From: Mucilaginibacter flavus | GTDB lineage: Bacteria; Bacteroidota; Bacteroidia; Sphingobacteriales; Sphingobacteriaceae | Length of the DNA stretch: 64,000 bases | Assembly: GCF_030409315.1 (NCBI RefSeq) | Contig: NZ_JAUFPS010000028.1 | Coordinates: 248,001 to 312,000 of the forward strand | Direction: 5' to 3' | Shown: piece after piece, positions 1 to 8,342 of the stretch | Layout: each line of letters opens with the position of its first letter | Numbering within the stretch: position 1 is the first letter of the stretch | Notes under the pieces: generated by a model | The model's database searches: none | The model's input: the letters and a program-made list of their open reading frames with translations, nothing else | What the model was told of the DNA's origin: nothing | Program-made: the position numbers and the translations under genes

Positions 1-1
1 T

Positions 2-724
2 ATATTGCCGTTATTTATATGCACCCTCATTTTCATAGGCTTTTATGTTAAGGCCGAAAAGCTGGCCGGAATGCCGCCAATGATGTTATGGTTGCAATTT
101 GCAGGCGCTACATTAGGCATCATGGGCTCTTTATTATTGCCTATGTATACTATTTTTATAGCATACTCTGTAAACAGTATTGAGCATAAGGCCGATACCT
201 GGAAAAGCATTTTCGGACTTCCTATAGCACGCTGGTCGGTTTATGGGGCTAAATATTTATATGCCGCGTTCCTGATATTTTTATGCCTGGCTTTGTTTGT
301 ACTATTTACTATAGGATTTGGTAACCTGTTAAGCGTGGTAAAGCCGAGCTTAAGGTTTGATAACTACCATATGGAAAAAGAACTGGCACAGGTATACTTC
401 AAACTGTTTTTATCATCAATAGGTATCCTTTCTATTCAGTTTATACTCAGTTTAATATGGGCTGATTTTTTGAAACCCATGGGTATAGGTTTTATATGTA
501 CCATAACCGGTGTTATACTGGCTTCAAAAAACTGGGAGTATTGCTACCTGTTCCCATACTCGCACCCGATGGAGGCTATAACCACCATGATGCATCGTGG
601 CGAAGCCGCGGCCAATGGCATTCAGATTGATGTTTTTACCAAGGATGTGTGGGTAAGTCTTATAATAGGGGCGGTTATTTTTATAGCAGGGTATTTTATC
701 GTGTTGAAAAAAAGCGTTAAATAA
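2..724 (+). CDS. ABC-2 type transporter permease, 5'-truncated by the window edge
   Basis: Integral membrane permease subunit of an ABC-2 type transporter, of the kind found in lantibiotic or antimicrobial-peptide export and immunity systems. The frame is open to the first bases, so the start and probably the first membrane helix lie outside the window. At least five hydrophobic segments are visible, including one near the start, a pair around residues 28-58 and the last at about 215-234. The phrase SIEHKADTWKSIFGLP in the loop after the second segment is typical of this permease type. The protein ends in a short basic tail (LKKSVK). The partner ATPase is not in the window and would lie upstream. 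The ABC-2 assignment is fairly safe; the substrate is unknown. Confidence 0.7.
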   Translation: MLPLFICTLIFIGFYVKAEKLAGMPPMMLWLQFAGATLGIMGSLLLPMYTIFIAYSVNSIEHKADTWKSIFGLPIARWSVYGAKYLYAAFLIFLCLALFVLFTIGFGNLLSVVKPSLRFDNYHMEKELAQVYFKLFLSSIGILSIQFILSLIWADFLKPMGIGFICTITGVILASKNWEYCYLFPYSHPMEAITTMMHRGEAAANGIQIDVFTKDVWVSLIIGAVIFIAGYFIVLKKSVK

Positions 725-784
725 AACACGATTTAGGGATTTTGCAGGATTAACGGGGTTTTTTGCTTATCGCAGTTATAATGG

Positions 785-815
785 AAGAGGTTGCCTTTGG
801 GGGGACCTCTTTTTG
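785..815 (+). terminator. Probable intrinsic terminator after the ABC permease
   Basis: A short hairpin (AGAGGT paired with ACCTCT across a G-rich loop) is followed by TTTTTG. It lies 60 bases after the permease stop codon. Confidence 0.5.
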
Positions 816-1156
816 TTATCAGCCTTTTTTTTCGTTCAATATCGTCATTCCCACTTTCAGCGTACCCGGATTTTAGACTACTCGTGAGGCTATGGATATT
901 TAAATGAACTGGCTTTGACAGCCGCCGAATGCTCGACAGGGGTGGGGAGAGCCGGTCCTTAGTTAATTTACCTCATATACGTCTTTCAAATAACCCGAAG
1001 TTTTAGATGTCTCCCCCTTTGTATCTTGAATTTTACAATCTGTACTAAAAACAAGCCAATGCTTCCTGTTCAGGCTAAAAAGGCAGTACGCCACATCGTC
1101 CAGCTTTCGTAATTGTTAAAAAAATAAAGCATTAGTAGCTATTTACACCCATCGTT
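816..1156. other. Non-coding stretch between the ABC permease and the OmpA-like gene
   Basis: No credible gene on either strand. Around 845-860 there is a short fragment (CGTCATTCCCACTTTCA) related to repeat debris seen elsewhere in the window (similar words near 13490). Otherwise nothing was recognised before the promoter at 1157. Confidence 0.5.
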
Positions 1157-1185
1157 TTGCAACATAGTGTTTGGCATTAGCTTTG
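1157..1185 (+). promoter_or_regulatory. Bacteroidota-type promoter of the OmpA-like gene
   Basis: TAGCTTTG at 1178-1185 matches the -7 consensus TAnnTTTG, and TTG at 1157-1159 lies 18 bases upstream. The 5' leader would be about 27 bases. It contains a 7-bp inverted repeat (TAGTATA at 1193-1199, TATACTA at 1208-1214) ending two bases before the ATG, which could be an operator or an mRNA hairpin. Confidence 0.6.
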
Positions 1186-1216
1186 TAAACGGTAGTATAT
1201 ATACACGTATACTATT

Positions 1217-1897
1217 ATGAAATCGTTAAAAATCAAGATCGCTACATTCAGTTTAGCCCTGGCAACCATTGGCATTTTAGGTGCCGGCTGTAATTCACTT
1301 ACGAAAACACAAAAGGGTGCCGCTATTGGCGCAGGGGCTGGCGGTACAGTAGGCGCTTTTATTGGTAAAGCTGCGGGTAACACTGCCTTAGGTGCCATTA
1401 TTGGTGGCGCGGTTGGTGGCACTGCCGGTGCTTTTATTGGCCGTAATATGGATAGGCAAGCTGCCGAAATTAAACAAACTGTTCCCGGCGCTACTGTAAC
1501 CCGTGAAGGCGAGGGTATCCTGGTAAAATTCGACTCTGGTATTTTATTTGATACCGACAAATCTGCCCTGAAACCAGAGGCACAGGCTAACCTGCAAAAA
1601 TTGGCTGCATCGCTTCAAAACAATCCCGAAACAAACATTACTATCATTGGCCATACCGATAATACAGGATCAAACGCGCACAATATGGATCTATCTGTAC
1701 AACGTGCCGAATCTGTAAAATCATACATCGTAAGCTATAATGTAGCTGCTTCGCGCCTGCAAACCATTGGTAAAGGCGAAACCGAGCCAATTGCAGATAA
1801 TACTACTGCTGCCGGCCGGGCTCAAAACCGAAGGGTTGAGATCACTATTGTGGCAAACTCAAACATGAAAAACCAGGCTAAACAAGCCGGTCAATAA
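1217..1897 (+). CDS. OmpA-family lipoprotein with glycine-zipper segment
   Basis: Peptidoglycan-binding outer-membrane lipoprotein resembling YiaD. The first 25 residues are a lipoprotein signal ending in the lipobox LGAGC, with the lipidated Cys at about residue 25. Residues 34-76 form a glycine zipper (repeated GxxxG with GAFIG twice), which probably inserts in or packs against the membrane. Residues 100-213 are the OmpA C-terminal domain. It shows the usual ILFDTDKSALKP start, the IIGHTDNTGS diaminopimelate-binding loop and the NRRVEI end. The length of 226 residues is normal for the family. It is probably monocistronic, between its own promoter and a strong terminator. Family assignment is secure; the physiological role, presumably envelope integrity, is inferred. 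Confidence 0.92.
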   Translation: MKSLKIKIATFSLALATIGILGAGCNSLTKTQKGAAIGAGAGGTVGAFIGKAAGNTALGAIIGGAVGGTAGAFIGRNMDRQAAEIKQTVPGATVTREGEGILVKFDSGILFDTDKSALKPEAQANLQKLAASLQNNPETNITIIGHTDNTGSNAHNMDLSVQRAESVKSYIVSYNVAASRLQTIGKGETEPIADNTTAAGRAQNRRVEITIVANSNMKNQAKQAGQ

Positions 1898-1930
1898 TAT
1901 AAGTTAATATTTTAAGATCAAGTTAATCAG

Positions 1931-1960
1931 AAAACCTGCCCGCGAGGGGCGGGTTTTTTT
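1931..1960 (+). terminator. Intrinsic terminator of the OmpA-like gene
   Basis: AAACCTGCCC pairs with GGGGCGGGTTT around a short GCGA-type loop and runs into seven T residues, about 35 bases after the stop codon. Confidence 0.85.
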
Positions 1961-2079
1961 GATTTATAATAATGTTATTTCTGGTGTATACAAAGTTGCA
2001 CATATACAATTCTGTATATGTGCAAGCTAACCGCCAACTACTCCAGATGCTTATTGATACTTTTACTACAAAAAACTAT

Positions 2080-2110
2080 TTGTAATCAATAAGTTAATCG
2101 CCTATTTTTG
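2080..2110 (+). promoter_or_regulatory. Promoter of the HYC_CC_PP operon, very close to the start codon
   Basis: TTG at 2080-2082, a 20-base spacer and TATTTTTG at 2103-2110 fit the Bacteroidota consensus. The ATG is at 2115, so transcription should begin at or within a base or two of the start codon, giving a leaderless message. Confidence 0.55.
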
Positions 2111-2114
2111 TTTT

Positions 2115-2504
2115 ATGCTAAAAAGATCTGGAGCGATATTGTTGACTATGCTGTACGTGGTTACGGTGATGGGCTTTGCGCTTAATCTGCATTATTGCGG
2201 TAACCAGGTTGCATCGGTAAAAATCAACGCGCCGGCCATCAATTGCGGCATGGATAAAGCTGCGGGCAAAATGAAGTGCTGCAGGGATAGCCAGCTACAG
2301 GTTAAGGTTAAGGACGTTCATGAAGGGCAGGCTGCTTCGGTTTTGGCCAAGCTGTTTGGTTTTGAAATGCCCAACCTGTCTTTTGGTGCTTATTTCTTCT
2401 CATCGCAGGAGTCGGTATTTGAACATTTCTTTAACAAAGCGCCACCCGATCGGCCCACGCAAAGTATTGCCACCTTTATCAAAAACTGCATTTTCAGGAT
2501 CTGA
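2115..2504 (+). CDS. HYC_CC_PP family small envelope protein
   Basis: A 129-residue protein with an N-terminal hydrophobic signal or anchor (residues 5-25). It has the three short motifs that define this Bacteroidota family. HYCG is at about residue 27, a CC pair at about residue 55 (KMKCCRD), and PP near the C-terminus (KAPPDRP). Conserved cysteines and the gene that follows, which has a heavy-metal-associated domain, suggest a role in metal handling in the periplasm; this is inference. The start at 2115 gives a complete signal peptide. The next Met, 11 codons later, would truncate it. It begins an operon with the next two genes (gaps of 74 and 22 bases). Confidence 0.75.
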   Translation: MLKRSGAILLTMLYVVTVMGFALNLHYCGNQVASVKINAPAINCGMDKAAGKMKCCRDSQLQVKVKDVHEGQAASVLAKLFGFEMPNLSFGAYFFSSQESVFEHFFNKAPPDRPTQSIATFIKNCIFRI

Positions 2505-2578
2505 TCAATTAATTGAATACTTAACACCCGGTAATTTTACCACCAGTTTATTTTGTACAATTAATTTAAAAAGAACAC

Positions 2579-3076
2579 ATGAAAACGCTTAAAATATTCA
2601 TCCTTATATTATTACTCTCTGCTACCGTAGCTAAAGCCCAATTTACCAAAGCCGAATTACAGGTTAGCGGCCTTACCTGCGCCCTTTGCGCAAAATCGAC
2701 AGAGAAAGCTTTGCGCACACTTCCTTTTGTTGGCGATATTAAAACCGATTTGATCCGCAATACATACCTCATTACTTTTAAAAATGATGTACCTGTAAAC
2801 TTTGAGCAAATCAGCAAAAAAGTACAGGGGTCTGGTTTTTCTGTAAACAGTCTTAAAGCCACCTATAATTTTGATAATACCAAAGTTGCTAATAACCTTT
2901 TTAGCTATGGCGGTGATACTTATAAATTGCTGGGCACAGCCGATAAAACTACAGGCAATGTAGAGTTCATTGTTGTCGACCAGGGTTTTGCCCCGAAATC
3001 GGTATCCAAAAAATACCTTGGCCAGGTTGCCGACACCGCGCCGGCGTCGGGTCGTATTTATCATTTGGCTATATAG
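2579..3076 (+). CDS. Secreted heavy-metal-associated (HMA) domain protein
   Basis: A 165-residue protein with a cleavable signal peptide (residues 1-21, ending AKAQ). One HMA fold follows at about residues 23-93. The metal-binding motif GLTCALC carries the two cysteines, three residues apart, that usually bind Cu(I) or a similar soft metal. About 70 residues after the HMA domain do not match anything I recognise. HMA domains usually occur in cytosolic chaperones and P-type ATPases. Here the signal peptide puts the domain in the periplasm, as is common in Bacteroidota beside HYC_CC_PP genes. Probably co-transcribed with both neighbours; likely a periplasmic metal carrier. Confidence 0.8.
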   Translation: MKTLKIFILILLLSATVAKAQFTKAELQVSGLTCALCAKSTEKALRTLPFVGDIKTDLIRNTYLITFKNDVPVNFEQISKKVQGSGFSVNSLKATYNFDNTKVANNLFSYGGDTYKLLGTADKTTGNVEFIVVDQGFAPKSVSKKYLGQVADTAPASGRIYHLAI

Positions 3077-3098
3077 ATCAATCGTAACCTCCTTTTTT

Positions 3099-3899
3099 AT
3101 GAAGATCTTATTTTTGGCTATCTGCCTAACGGCTATGGCGTGCCCTGCTTTTTCGCAAGAGTTATATGTAAACACAGAACCTGCCAGTAATATGGCCACC
3201 GGCTCATTAGGGATACGTGTTGAAAACCAGGGATTCTTTAGTCCAACATATAAAAACCGCAGTACCATTGAAGCCATGTATGGTGTAAGCCGACACCTGA
3301 TGGTACATGGCTCGGTTTATGCGTCTGATTATTACAGCAACAGTCAGCATTTTGAGGGCGGTAGCGTGTATGCCAAGTATCGCTTTTTATCTATTGATAC
3401 CGTTCAGAAACATTTCAGGGGCGCGGTGTTTGCCAAGCTGGCCAGCATCAATAATCCGGTGCCTAACCAGGAAATCACTTTAGAAGGCGATAACAGCGGC
3501 CTGCAAAGCGGCGTAATATTTACCCAGCTTTTGCATAAACTGGCCCTATCCGGCTCGGCAAGTTACCTGCGGGCATTTGATAACCGGGGAGGCTATAATT
3601 TGCCCGGCGGGCAGACCAGGAACGCGGCGGCTTATACCCTATCTGCCGGCTACCTGGTACTGCCAAAAAACTACCGCGATTACAAACAGGTAAATATGAA
3701 CCTCTATGTTGAGCTATTGGGCAAAACCAATCCCGGCCATGCGCAAAGCTACCTGGATGTTGCGCCAGCGGTACAATTCATTTTTAACAGCGTTTGCCGG
3801 TTAGATTTTTCGTACAGAACACCGCTGTATAACGATATGGAACGCAATTCCAAAAACATGTATTTGGTTAGGTTGGAGTACAATTTTTTTAATTTGTAA
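3099..3899 (+). CDS. Outer-membrane beta-barrel protein of unknown function
   Basis: A 266-residue protein starting at the ATG at 3099, because this gives a clean signal peptide (MKILFLAICLTAMACPAFSQ). A longer upstream frame has no signal and overlaps the previous gene. The mature part consists of alternating-residue segments rich in Tyr, Ser and Asn and ends in LVRLEYNFFNL, a terminal aromatic strand typical of outer-membrane barrels. It follows the HMA gene by 22 bases and is probably the last gene of the HYC-HMA operon. That would suit a metal-related outer-membrane role, but nothing in the sequence proves it. Confidence 0.7.
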   Translation: MKILFLAICLTAMACPAFSQELYVNTEPASNMATGSLGIRVENQGFFSPTYKNRSTIEAMYGVSRHLMVHGSVYASDYYSNSQHFEGGSVYAKYRFLSIDTVQKHFRGAVFAKLASINNPVPNQEITLEGDNSGLQSGVIFTQLLHKLALSGSASYLRAFDNRGGYNLPGGQTRNAAAYTLSAGYLVLPKNYRDYKQVNMNLYVELLGKTNPGHAQSYLDVAPAVQFIFNSVCRLDFSYRTPLYNDMERNSKNMYLVRLEYNFFNL

Positions 3900-3945
3900 G
3901 AAGGCTTTGGGAAATAATTTAAAAAAACTCAAAGCATAACGGAAC

Positions 3946-4033
3946 CGTCATTATGAGGTACGAAGCAATGCCTAACTGTGCAGATTCATTTTGTAAGTAG
4001 GGAGGGATTGATTCGTACCTCGTTATAATGACG
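3946..4033. repeat. Imperfect inverted repeat (REP-like element)
   Basis: The left arm at 3946-3969 begins CGTCATTATGAGGTACGAAG. The right arm at 4007-4033 is its near reverse complement, with a few mismatches and a small insertion, around a loop of about 37 bases. It lies between the ends of two convergent genes. A degraded relative with words such as TAATGACG and GGTATGAAGCAAT is at about 48940-49010. Confidence 0.75.
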
Positions 4034-4063
4034 TTTTTTGAAAATATCGGATTTTTCCAAAAC

Positions 4064-4090
4064 AAAAAAGCCAGACTTTTCAGTCCGGCT
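4064..4090 (-). terminator. Intrinsic terminator of the tail-specific protease gene
   Basis: Read on the minus strand, AGCCGGACT and AGTCTGGCT form a stem with a GAAA loop and are followed by six T residues, about 30 bases after the stop codon. Confidence 0.85.
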
Positions 4091-4118
4091 CAAATATGTT
4101 TGTCAAAAGCTACGCTTA

Positions 4119-6263
4119 TTAAGGACGTGTGCTGGTGTATTTTGAACCTAAGCTGATATAATCAGTAAGGATCTGTCCTGCTTCGCGTTTTACAAAATCC
4201 AGGTCTTCGTCTTTAGCTTTTTTATCGCCTTTTTTAAGCGCAGGCAAACCTAAGGCTACACGGCGTAAGTTGTTGCGCTCAAAGGCTTTTTGCTCATCTG
4301 TATCACGTTGTTTTTTCAACTCGCTTTCGTTTAGGGTTACGCTGGTTTCGGTATCGTGTTTTTTGTAATCGGCAATGTCTTCCAGCATGTATTTGTAGCT
4401 GTCGCTGGTAGCCATACGCTGATCATGCATTTTTTTCAAAGTTGGCAGTACCGATGTAAAGTCGCCAGCCTTGGTAAAGTCGCTTTTTTCAATAACATCA
4501 AATGGCATAGCCGATGGCTCTGTGTCTTCGCCATATTTATCCATCGGGATAACCGATGGGAACTGAATATCCGGCGTTACACCTTTATGCTGGGTTGAAT
4601 TACCACTTACACGGTAAAACTTAGCTATAGTTAAGTTAAGCTGACCATAGGTGCTTTGGCTGCCCGTTGATACCGGCATTGCTTTGCCATTTGGCGATAC
4701 CCTGTTTGCCAACTGGCTGATTTTATCTTTTAGCGGCGTGCCCAAAATTCTATCAAGGTCGATAGCGTTTTGAACCGAACCTTTACCATAAGTTTGAGTA
4801 CCTAAAATCAACCCACGGCCATAATCCTGTATCGCGCCAGAGAAGATCTCGGATGCCGAAGCGCTGAAACGATCGACCAAAATACCCAGCGGACCAGAAT
4901 AAGTAATTGAAGGATCTTCGTCTTTTTCCACATCAACCTGATCTTTGGTATCACGTACCTGCACAACCGGGCCCTGTTTAATAAATAAGCCGGTTAATTC
5001 GATGGCTTCCATTAATGAACCTCCACCATTTTCACGAAGGTCAATTACCACCCCATCAACATTTTGCTGTTTAAGGCTATCTAATAAAAGCTTAACATCG
5101 TGTGTGGTACTTTTGTAGTTAGGGTTACCCGCTTTATAATCGTTATAGTCTATATAGAAGGCTGGTATCGAGATCACGCCGATTTTCACCGATTTACCGT
5201 TATTATCATAGGTGCGGATTTCTTTTTTAGCTGATTGGTCTTTCAGGATGATTTTTTCACGCACCATTTCAACTACTTTAGGCTTGGCACTCGCGTTGGC
5301 GCCGGCCGGCAATAATTCCAACCTTACCGTGGTACCTTTTGTACCCCTGATGATGGCGATAGCGTTTTCAACTCTCCAGCCAACCACGTTTTGAAACTCT
5401 CCGGTTTTGCCTTGTGCTACACCAACAATACGGTCATCAACACTAATTTGCTTGCTTTTATCTGCAGGACCGCCCGGCACAACCGATTTAATGGTCACAT
5501 ATTCGTTTTCAACCAAGAGCGATGCGCCAATACCTTCTAACTGGCGAGACATTTCTATGTTAAAATTAGCCGCGTTTGCAGGGTTGAAGTAGTTGGTGTG
5601 TGGGTCGATAGCCTCGGTAAAGGCATCCATAAAATATTGAAACACATCCTGGTTTGAAAGCTTGTTAGCCTGGGTAATCAGGTTTTCGTAACGTTTTTTA
5701 AGTGTTTCTTTATTTTTGACCATATCTGGTTTAGCCAGTTTCAGGTTAAGCAGATCGTATTTTACGCGCTGACCCCACATTTGGTCCATTTCGGCTTGTG
5801 ATGCAGGCCAGGGCAGTTTATCGCGGTCGTAAACAAATGATTCTTTTTTATCGAAATCAAAATTGTCATTTAAATGGGCAAGCGAATAATTTACATGCTC
5901 CAGGTACCTTTTCTGAAAAACATTAAATATGTAAAAGGCATCGTTTAGGTTGCCATCTTTAATATCATCATCCAAAACAGTTTTATATTTCTGAAAATCC
6001 TTGATATCTGATGCTAAAAAATAGCTATGGTTTTCATCAAGCGATTTAATGTAACGATCAAAAATCACTGCAGAAATGGAATCATTCAGTTCAACCTTTT
6101 TATAGTTGTAGTTGGTGATCAGTTCGGCAATTTTTTTGCAAACTATAACCTGTTGCTCATCCGGTGTAAGATCGGCTTTGCTTACTTTAACAGGTTTCGC
6201 GGGCGATGCTTTACATGCAAGTGCAGCGGCCAGTAATACTAATAAATATACTTTCTTAAACAT
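4119..6263 (-). CDS. prc: Carboxy-terminal (tail-specific) processing protease, S41 family lipoprotein
   Basis: Periplasmic serine protease that trims or degrades proteins from an exposed C-terminus. The start at 6263 was chosen because it yields a lipoprotein signal (MFKKVYLLVLLAAALAC); the frame stays open 14 codons further but without a signal. An N-terminal helical domain is followed by a PDZ domain (about residues 235-320, with IGASLLVENEYVTIKS). The S41 catalytic core follows, with VVIDLRENGGGS, the serine in RFSASASE and the lysine in TYGKGSVQ, the expected Ser/Lys dyad. A long C-terminal helical extension completes the 714 residues, as in the large Prc/Tsp type. Flanked by terminators, so probably monocistronic. 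Confidence 0.93.
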   Translation of the reverse strand: MFKKVYLLVLLAAALACKASPAKPVKVSKADLTPDEQQVIVCKKIAELITNYNYKKVELNDSISAVIFDRYIKSLDENHSYFLASDIKDFQKYKTVLDDDIKDGNLNDAFYIFNVFQKRYLEHVNYSLAHLNDNFDFDKKESFVYDRDKLPWPASQAEMDQMWGQRVKYDLLNLKLAKPDMVKNKETLKKRYENLITQANKLSNQDVFQYFMDAFTEAIDPHTNYFNPANAANFNIEMSRQLEGIGASLLVENEYVTIKSVVPGGPADKSKQISVDDRIVGVAQGKTGEFQNVVGWRVENAIAIIRGTKGTTVRLELLPAGANASAKPKVVEMVREKIILKDQSAKKEIRTYDNNGKSVKIGVISIPAFYIDYNDYKAGNPNYKSTTHDVKLLLDSLKQQNVDGVVIDLRENGGGSLMEAIELTGLFIKQGPVVQVRDTKDQVDVEKDEDPSITYSGPLGILVDRFSASASEIFSGAIQDYGRGLILGTQTYGKGSVQNAIDLDRILGTPLKDKISQLANRVSPNGKAMPVSTGSQSTYGQLNLTIAKFYRVSGNSTQHKGVTPDIQFPSVIPMDKYGEDTEPSAMPFDVIEKSDFTKAGDFTSVLPTLKKMHDQRMATSDSYKYMLEDIADYKKHDTETSVTLNESELKKQRDTDEQKAFERNNLRRVALGLPALKKGDKKAKDEDLDFVKREAGQILTDYISLGSKYTSTRP

Positions 6264-6335
6264 ATCTTTTACTGTAGTTAAATCGGGAGTGTTGTAAAAC
6301 ATCAATATTGGTGCCTAAATAATAATTGCTAATGT

Positions 6336-6365
6336 AAAAAAAAGAGACAGGCAAATTGCTGTCTC
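6336..6365 (-). terminator. Intrinsic terminator of the TPR gene
   Basis: On the minus strand GAGACAG pairs with CTGTCTC around an eight-base loop and is followed by a run of eight T residues. It separates the TPR gene from the protease gene. Confidence 0.85.
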
Positions 6366-6448
6366 CTAATAACAATAACAATTATACGATAATGTTTTAC
6401 TTGTAGTATACAAGCAAACGCATTTTACGCTATTGTTACACAAAAAAA

Positions 6449-7090
6449 TTATTTTATCACCTTTTTAGGCTCCAAACTATCGGTTTCCGCATAACGGATT
6501 TCGGCCCTGGGGTTTGATTTATTGTCTTGCAAATAGCGCGCTTGTTTGTTAACGGTTGCAACATCGGCTGTAAGGCCATGGCTGGCGGCCATATTTCGGG
6601 CTTCGTCAAGATCCTGCATGGCCTGGGTATAATCGCCGTAACCTGCCTTTACCGTTGCAAGACCTATTAAATTGCTAATGGTGTGCCTATCGTCGTTTTG
6701 CTGGCGCGATATCTGCAAACTTTGTAACAGATACCATTTAGCTTCTGATAAACGGTTTTGTTTCAGGTACATCTGTGCCAGATCGCTAAAATTATAGCTT
6801 GCGGCGTTGTAAACCCTGAAGCGCATATTGTGCTGCGCTGTTTTCATTACTGCCATTTCTTGCAGATAAAGCGAATACGAAGCCAACTGAAGATTGATGT
6901 TGCTTATTTTATGCTTGCCAAGCTGGGCCACCGGCAGTCCCTTAATGGAATGATCCTTTGGCTCATCAATTTGCGGAAAGCGCTCGTGCTTTTTAAATAC
7001 GCTGCTTATGGTATTTACAGGCTTTTGCCACCACTGCGCTGATGCCGAAATGCTTGCGGAACATAAGATAACAAGTAAAAAATACTTCAT
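6449..7090 (-). CDS. Secreted tetratricopeptide-repeat protein
   Basis: A 213-residue protein with a signal peptide (ending SASAQ at about residue 19). At least three degenerate TPR units cover about residues 75-195, visible in phrases such as FSDLAQMYLKQNRLSEAKWYLLQSLQ-like helices and GLATVKAGYGDYTQAMQDLDEA. TPRs mediate protein contacts, so it is probably a periplasmic scaffold. Which proteins it binds cannot be said. It has its own terminator and is not in an operon with the protease downstream. Confidence 0.7.
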   Translation of the reverse strand: MKYFLLVILCSASISASAQWWQKPVNTISSVFKKHERFPQIDEPKDHSIKGLPVAQLGKHKISNINLQLASYSLYLQEMAVMKTAQHNMRFRVYNAASYNFSDLAQMYLKQNRLSEAKWYLLQSLQISRQQNDDRHTISNLIGLATVKAGYGDYTQAMQDLDEARNMAASHGLTADVATVNKQARYLQDNKSNPRAEIRYAETDSLEPKKVIK

Positions 7091-7346
7091 TTAATCTTTT
7101 ATGTCTGAGTTTAATAAATTAATCAGTAAACAAATATACTTATTAAAGCGTGTTAAACAATACCGCTAACCCGGTAAATATCAACCACTTTAAAAGACAA
7201 TCGAATTTAACGGAATGTAATCATCAAATGTTATATTCAGTTTATTCAGAAAGGCATAAAGTGCTGGTTATAAGGCAGAATGAATTTTTCTTTTGAGTAA
7301 AAAAGTTTAATTGAAATGTTCTTTATTCCCGATTGACCGTATGAGT

Positions 7347-8189
7347 TTAGTCAAAAACTTCCGTTTCGCCATCGCACAAAGCCCAAACCATGTAGGGGTG
7401 TGTATCGGCATGGTAAAAGTTACCATCGGCAGATATACCTATGATACCCGCAAAACCGTCAAATGGTTTTAATTCATCTAAAGTTTTATCGCTCGCTGCA
7501 GATAATGGCATACCATCGGTAACACGGGTTACGATTTTTGTGGCTACAGAGCCGCTCACAATATCCTCGCCAACGCCTGTACAGGAGATACCGGCAAAAC
7601 CATTGGCGTAGTTACCGGCCGTAGTAGCAGAATCACTTACCCGGCCCGGAATTTCAAAACCTTTGCCACCGGTAGAGGTTGCCGCGGCGATATTGCCGTA
7701 TAAGTCAAGTGCCACACACCCAACGGTGCCCAGGCGAATAGAGTCGCTTAGTTTTTGCTCGTACTCGCGGCGGCGTTGTGGCGTTTCGGGGTTGTAATAA
7801 CCGATGCCGTTGTTGGTAGCGAAATCTTTTGCGCCTTGTCCGCTTAAAACACGGTCGTCATAAGCCATCAGCTTTTCGGCAATGCAAATGGGGTTTTTTA
7901 CGTCCTCAATATTAATTACGCCCGAAAATTTTTGTGTTTTACCATCCATCAGCGAAGCGCTTAAACGGATTTTGCCATCGCTCTGAATTTGTGAACCCGT
8001 ACCGGCGTTAAACAAATCGCAATCTTCTAACAAGCGAACGGTATACACTACGGTTTCTAAAGCGGTATGGCTCAACAGGTATTTATGACCTGCCTGCACA
8101 ATATCTTTTAAAGCCTGTTGTTTGGCGTGCTTTACTTCCTGGTTGGTTTGCGATTCGCTGAAAAAACCGCCGTGTATGATGATCTTCAT
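7347..8189 (-). CDS. iaaA: Isoaspartyl peptidase / plant-type L-asparaginase
   Basis: Ntn-hydrolase of the plant-type asparaginase family that cleaves beta-aspartyl dipeptides and often L-asparagine. It is made as a precursor and cleaves itself before the nucleophile threonine, seen here in LGTVGCVALD at about residue 154. The DLYGNIAAATSTGG stretch after it and the N-terminal IHGG motif are typical. Its 280 residues and lack of a signal peptide indicate a cytosolic enzyme. It sits downstream of cyanophycinase, which releases beta-Asp-Arg dipeptides from cyanophycin. This enzyme would split those dipeptides, so the pair makes a complete breakdown route. The gap of about 150 bases holds an inverted repeat, so co-transcription is uncertain. 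Confidence 0.9.
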   Translation of the reverse strand: MKIIIHGGFFSESQTNQEVKHAKQQALKDIVQAGHKYLLSHTALETVVYTVRLLEDCDLFNAGTGSQIQSDGKIRLSASLMDGKTQKFSGVINIEDVKNPICIAEKLMAYDDRVLSGQGAKDFATNNGIGYYNPETPQRRREYEQKLSDSIRLGTVGCVALDLYGNIAAATSTGGKGFEIPGRVSDSATTAGNYANGFAGISCTGVGEDIVSGSVATKIVTRVTDGMPLSAASDKTLDELKPFDGFAGIIGISADGNFYHADTHPYMVWALCDGETEVFD

Positions 8190-8204
8190 AAGATAGCCCC
8201 CCGA

Positions 8205-8342
8205 AGCCTCCTCTAAATCTCTCCCTAAAGGGTGAGACTTTAAAAAGCCTCTTTTTGATCTGTAAGATTACAGATGTTCTTTTAAAAATATTTCGCCCTG
8301 TTATTCTAAAGTCCTCCCCTTCACGAGGATTTAGGAGGGGCT
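8205..8342. repeat. Inverted repeat between cyanophycinase and isoaspartyl peptidase genes
   Basis: The left arm (8205-8242, AGCCTCCTCTAAATCTCTCC...) matches the reverse complement of the right arm (8307-8342, ending GGATTTAGGAGGGGCT) with several mismatches. The right arm touches the stop codon of the upstream gene. It may act as a processing or partial termination site. Confidence 0.65.

Noticed and set aside
3099-3277. A 206-codon minus-strand frame over the HMA and barrel genes
   Set aside because: It is antisense to two genes with signal peptides and recognisable domains; its own translation has no features.
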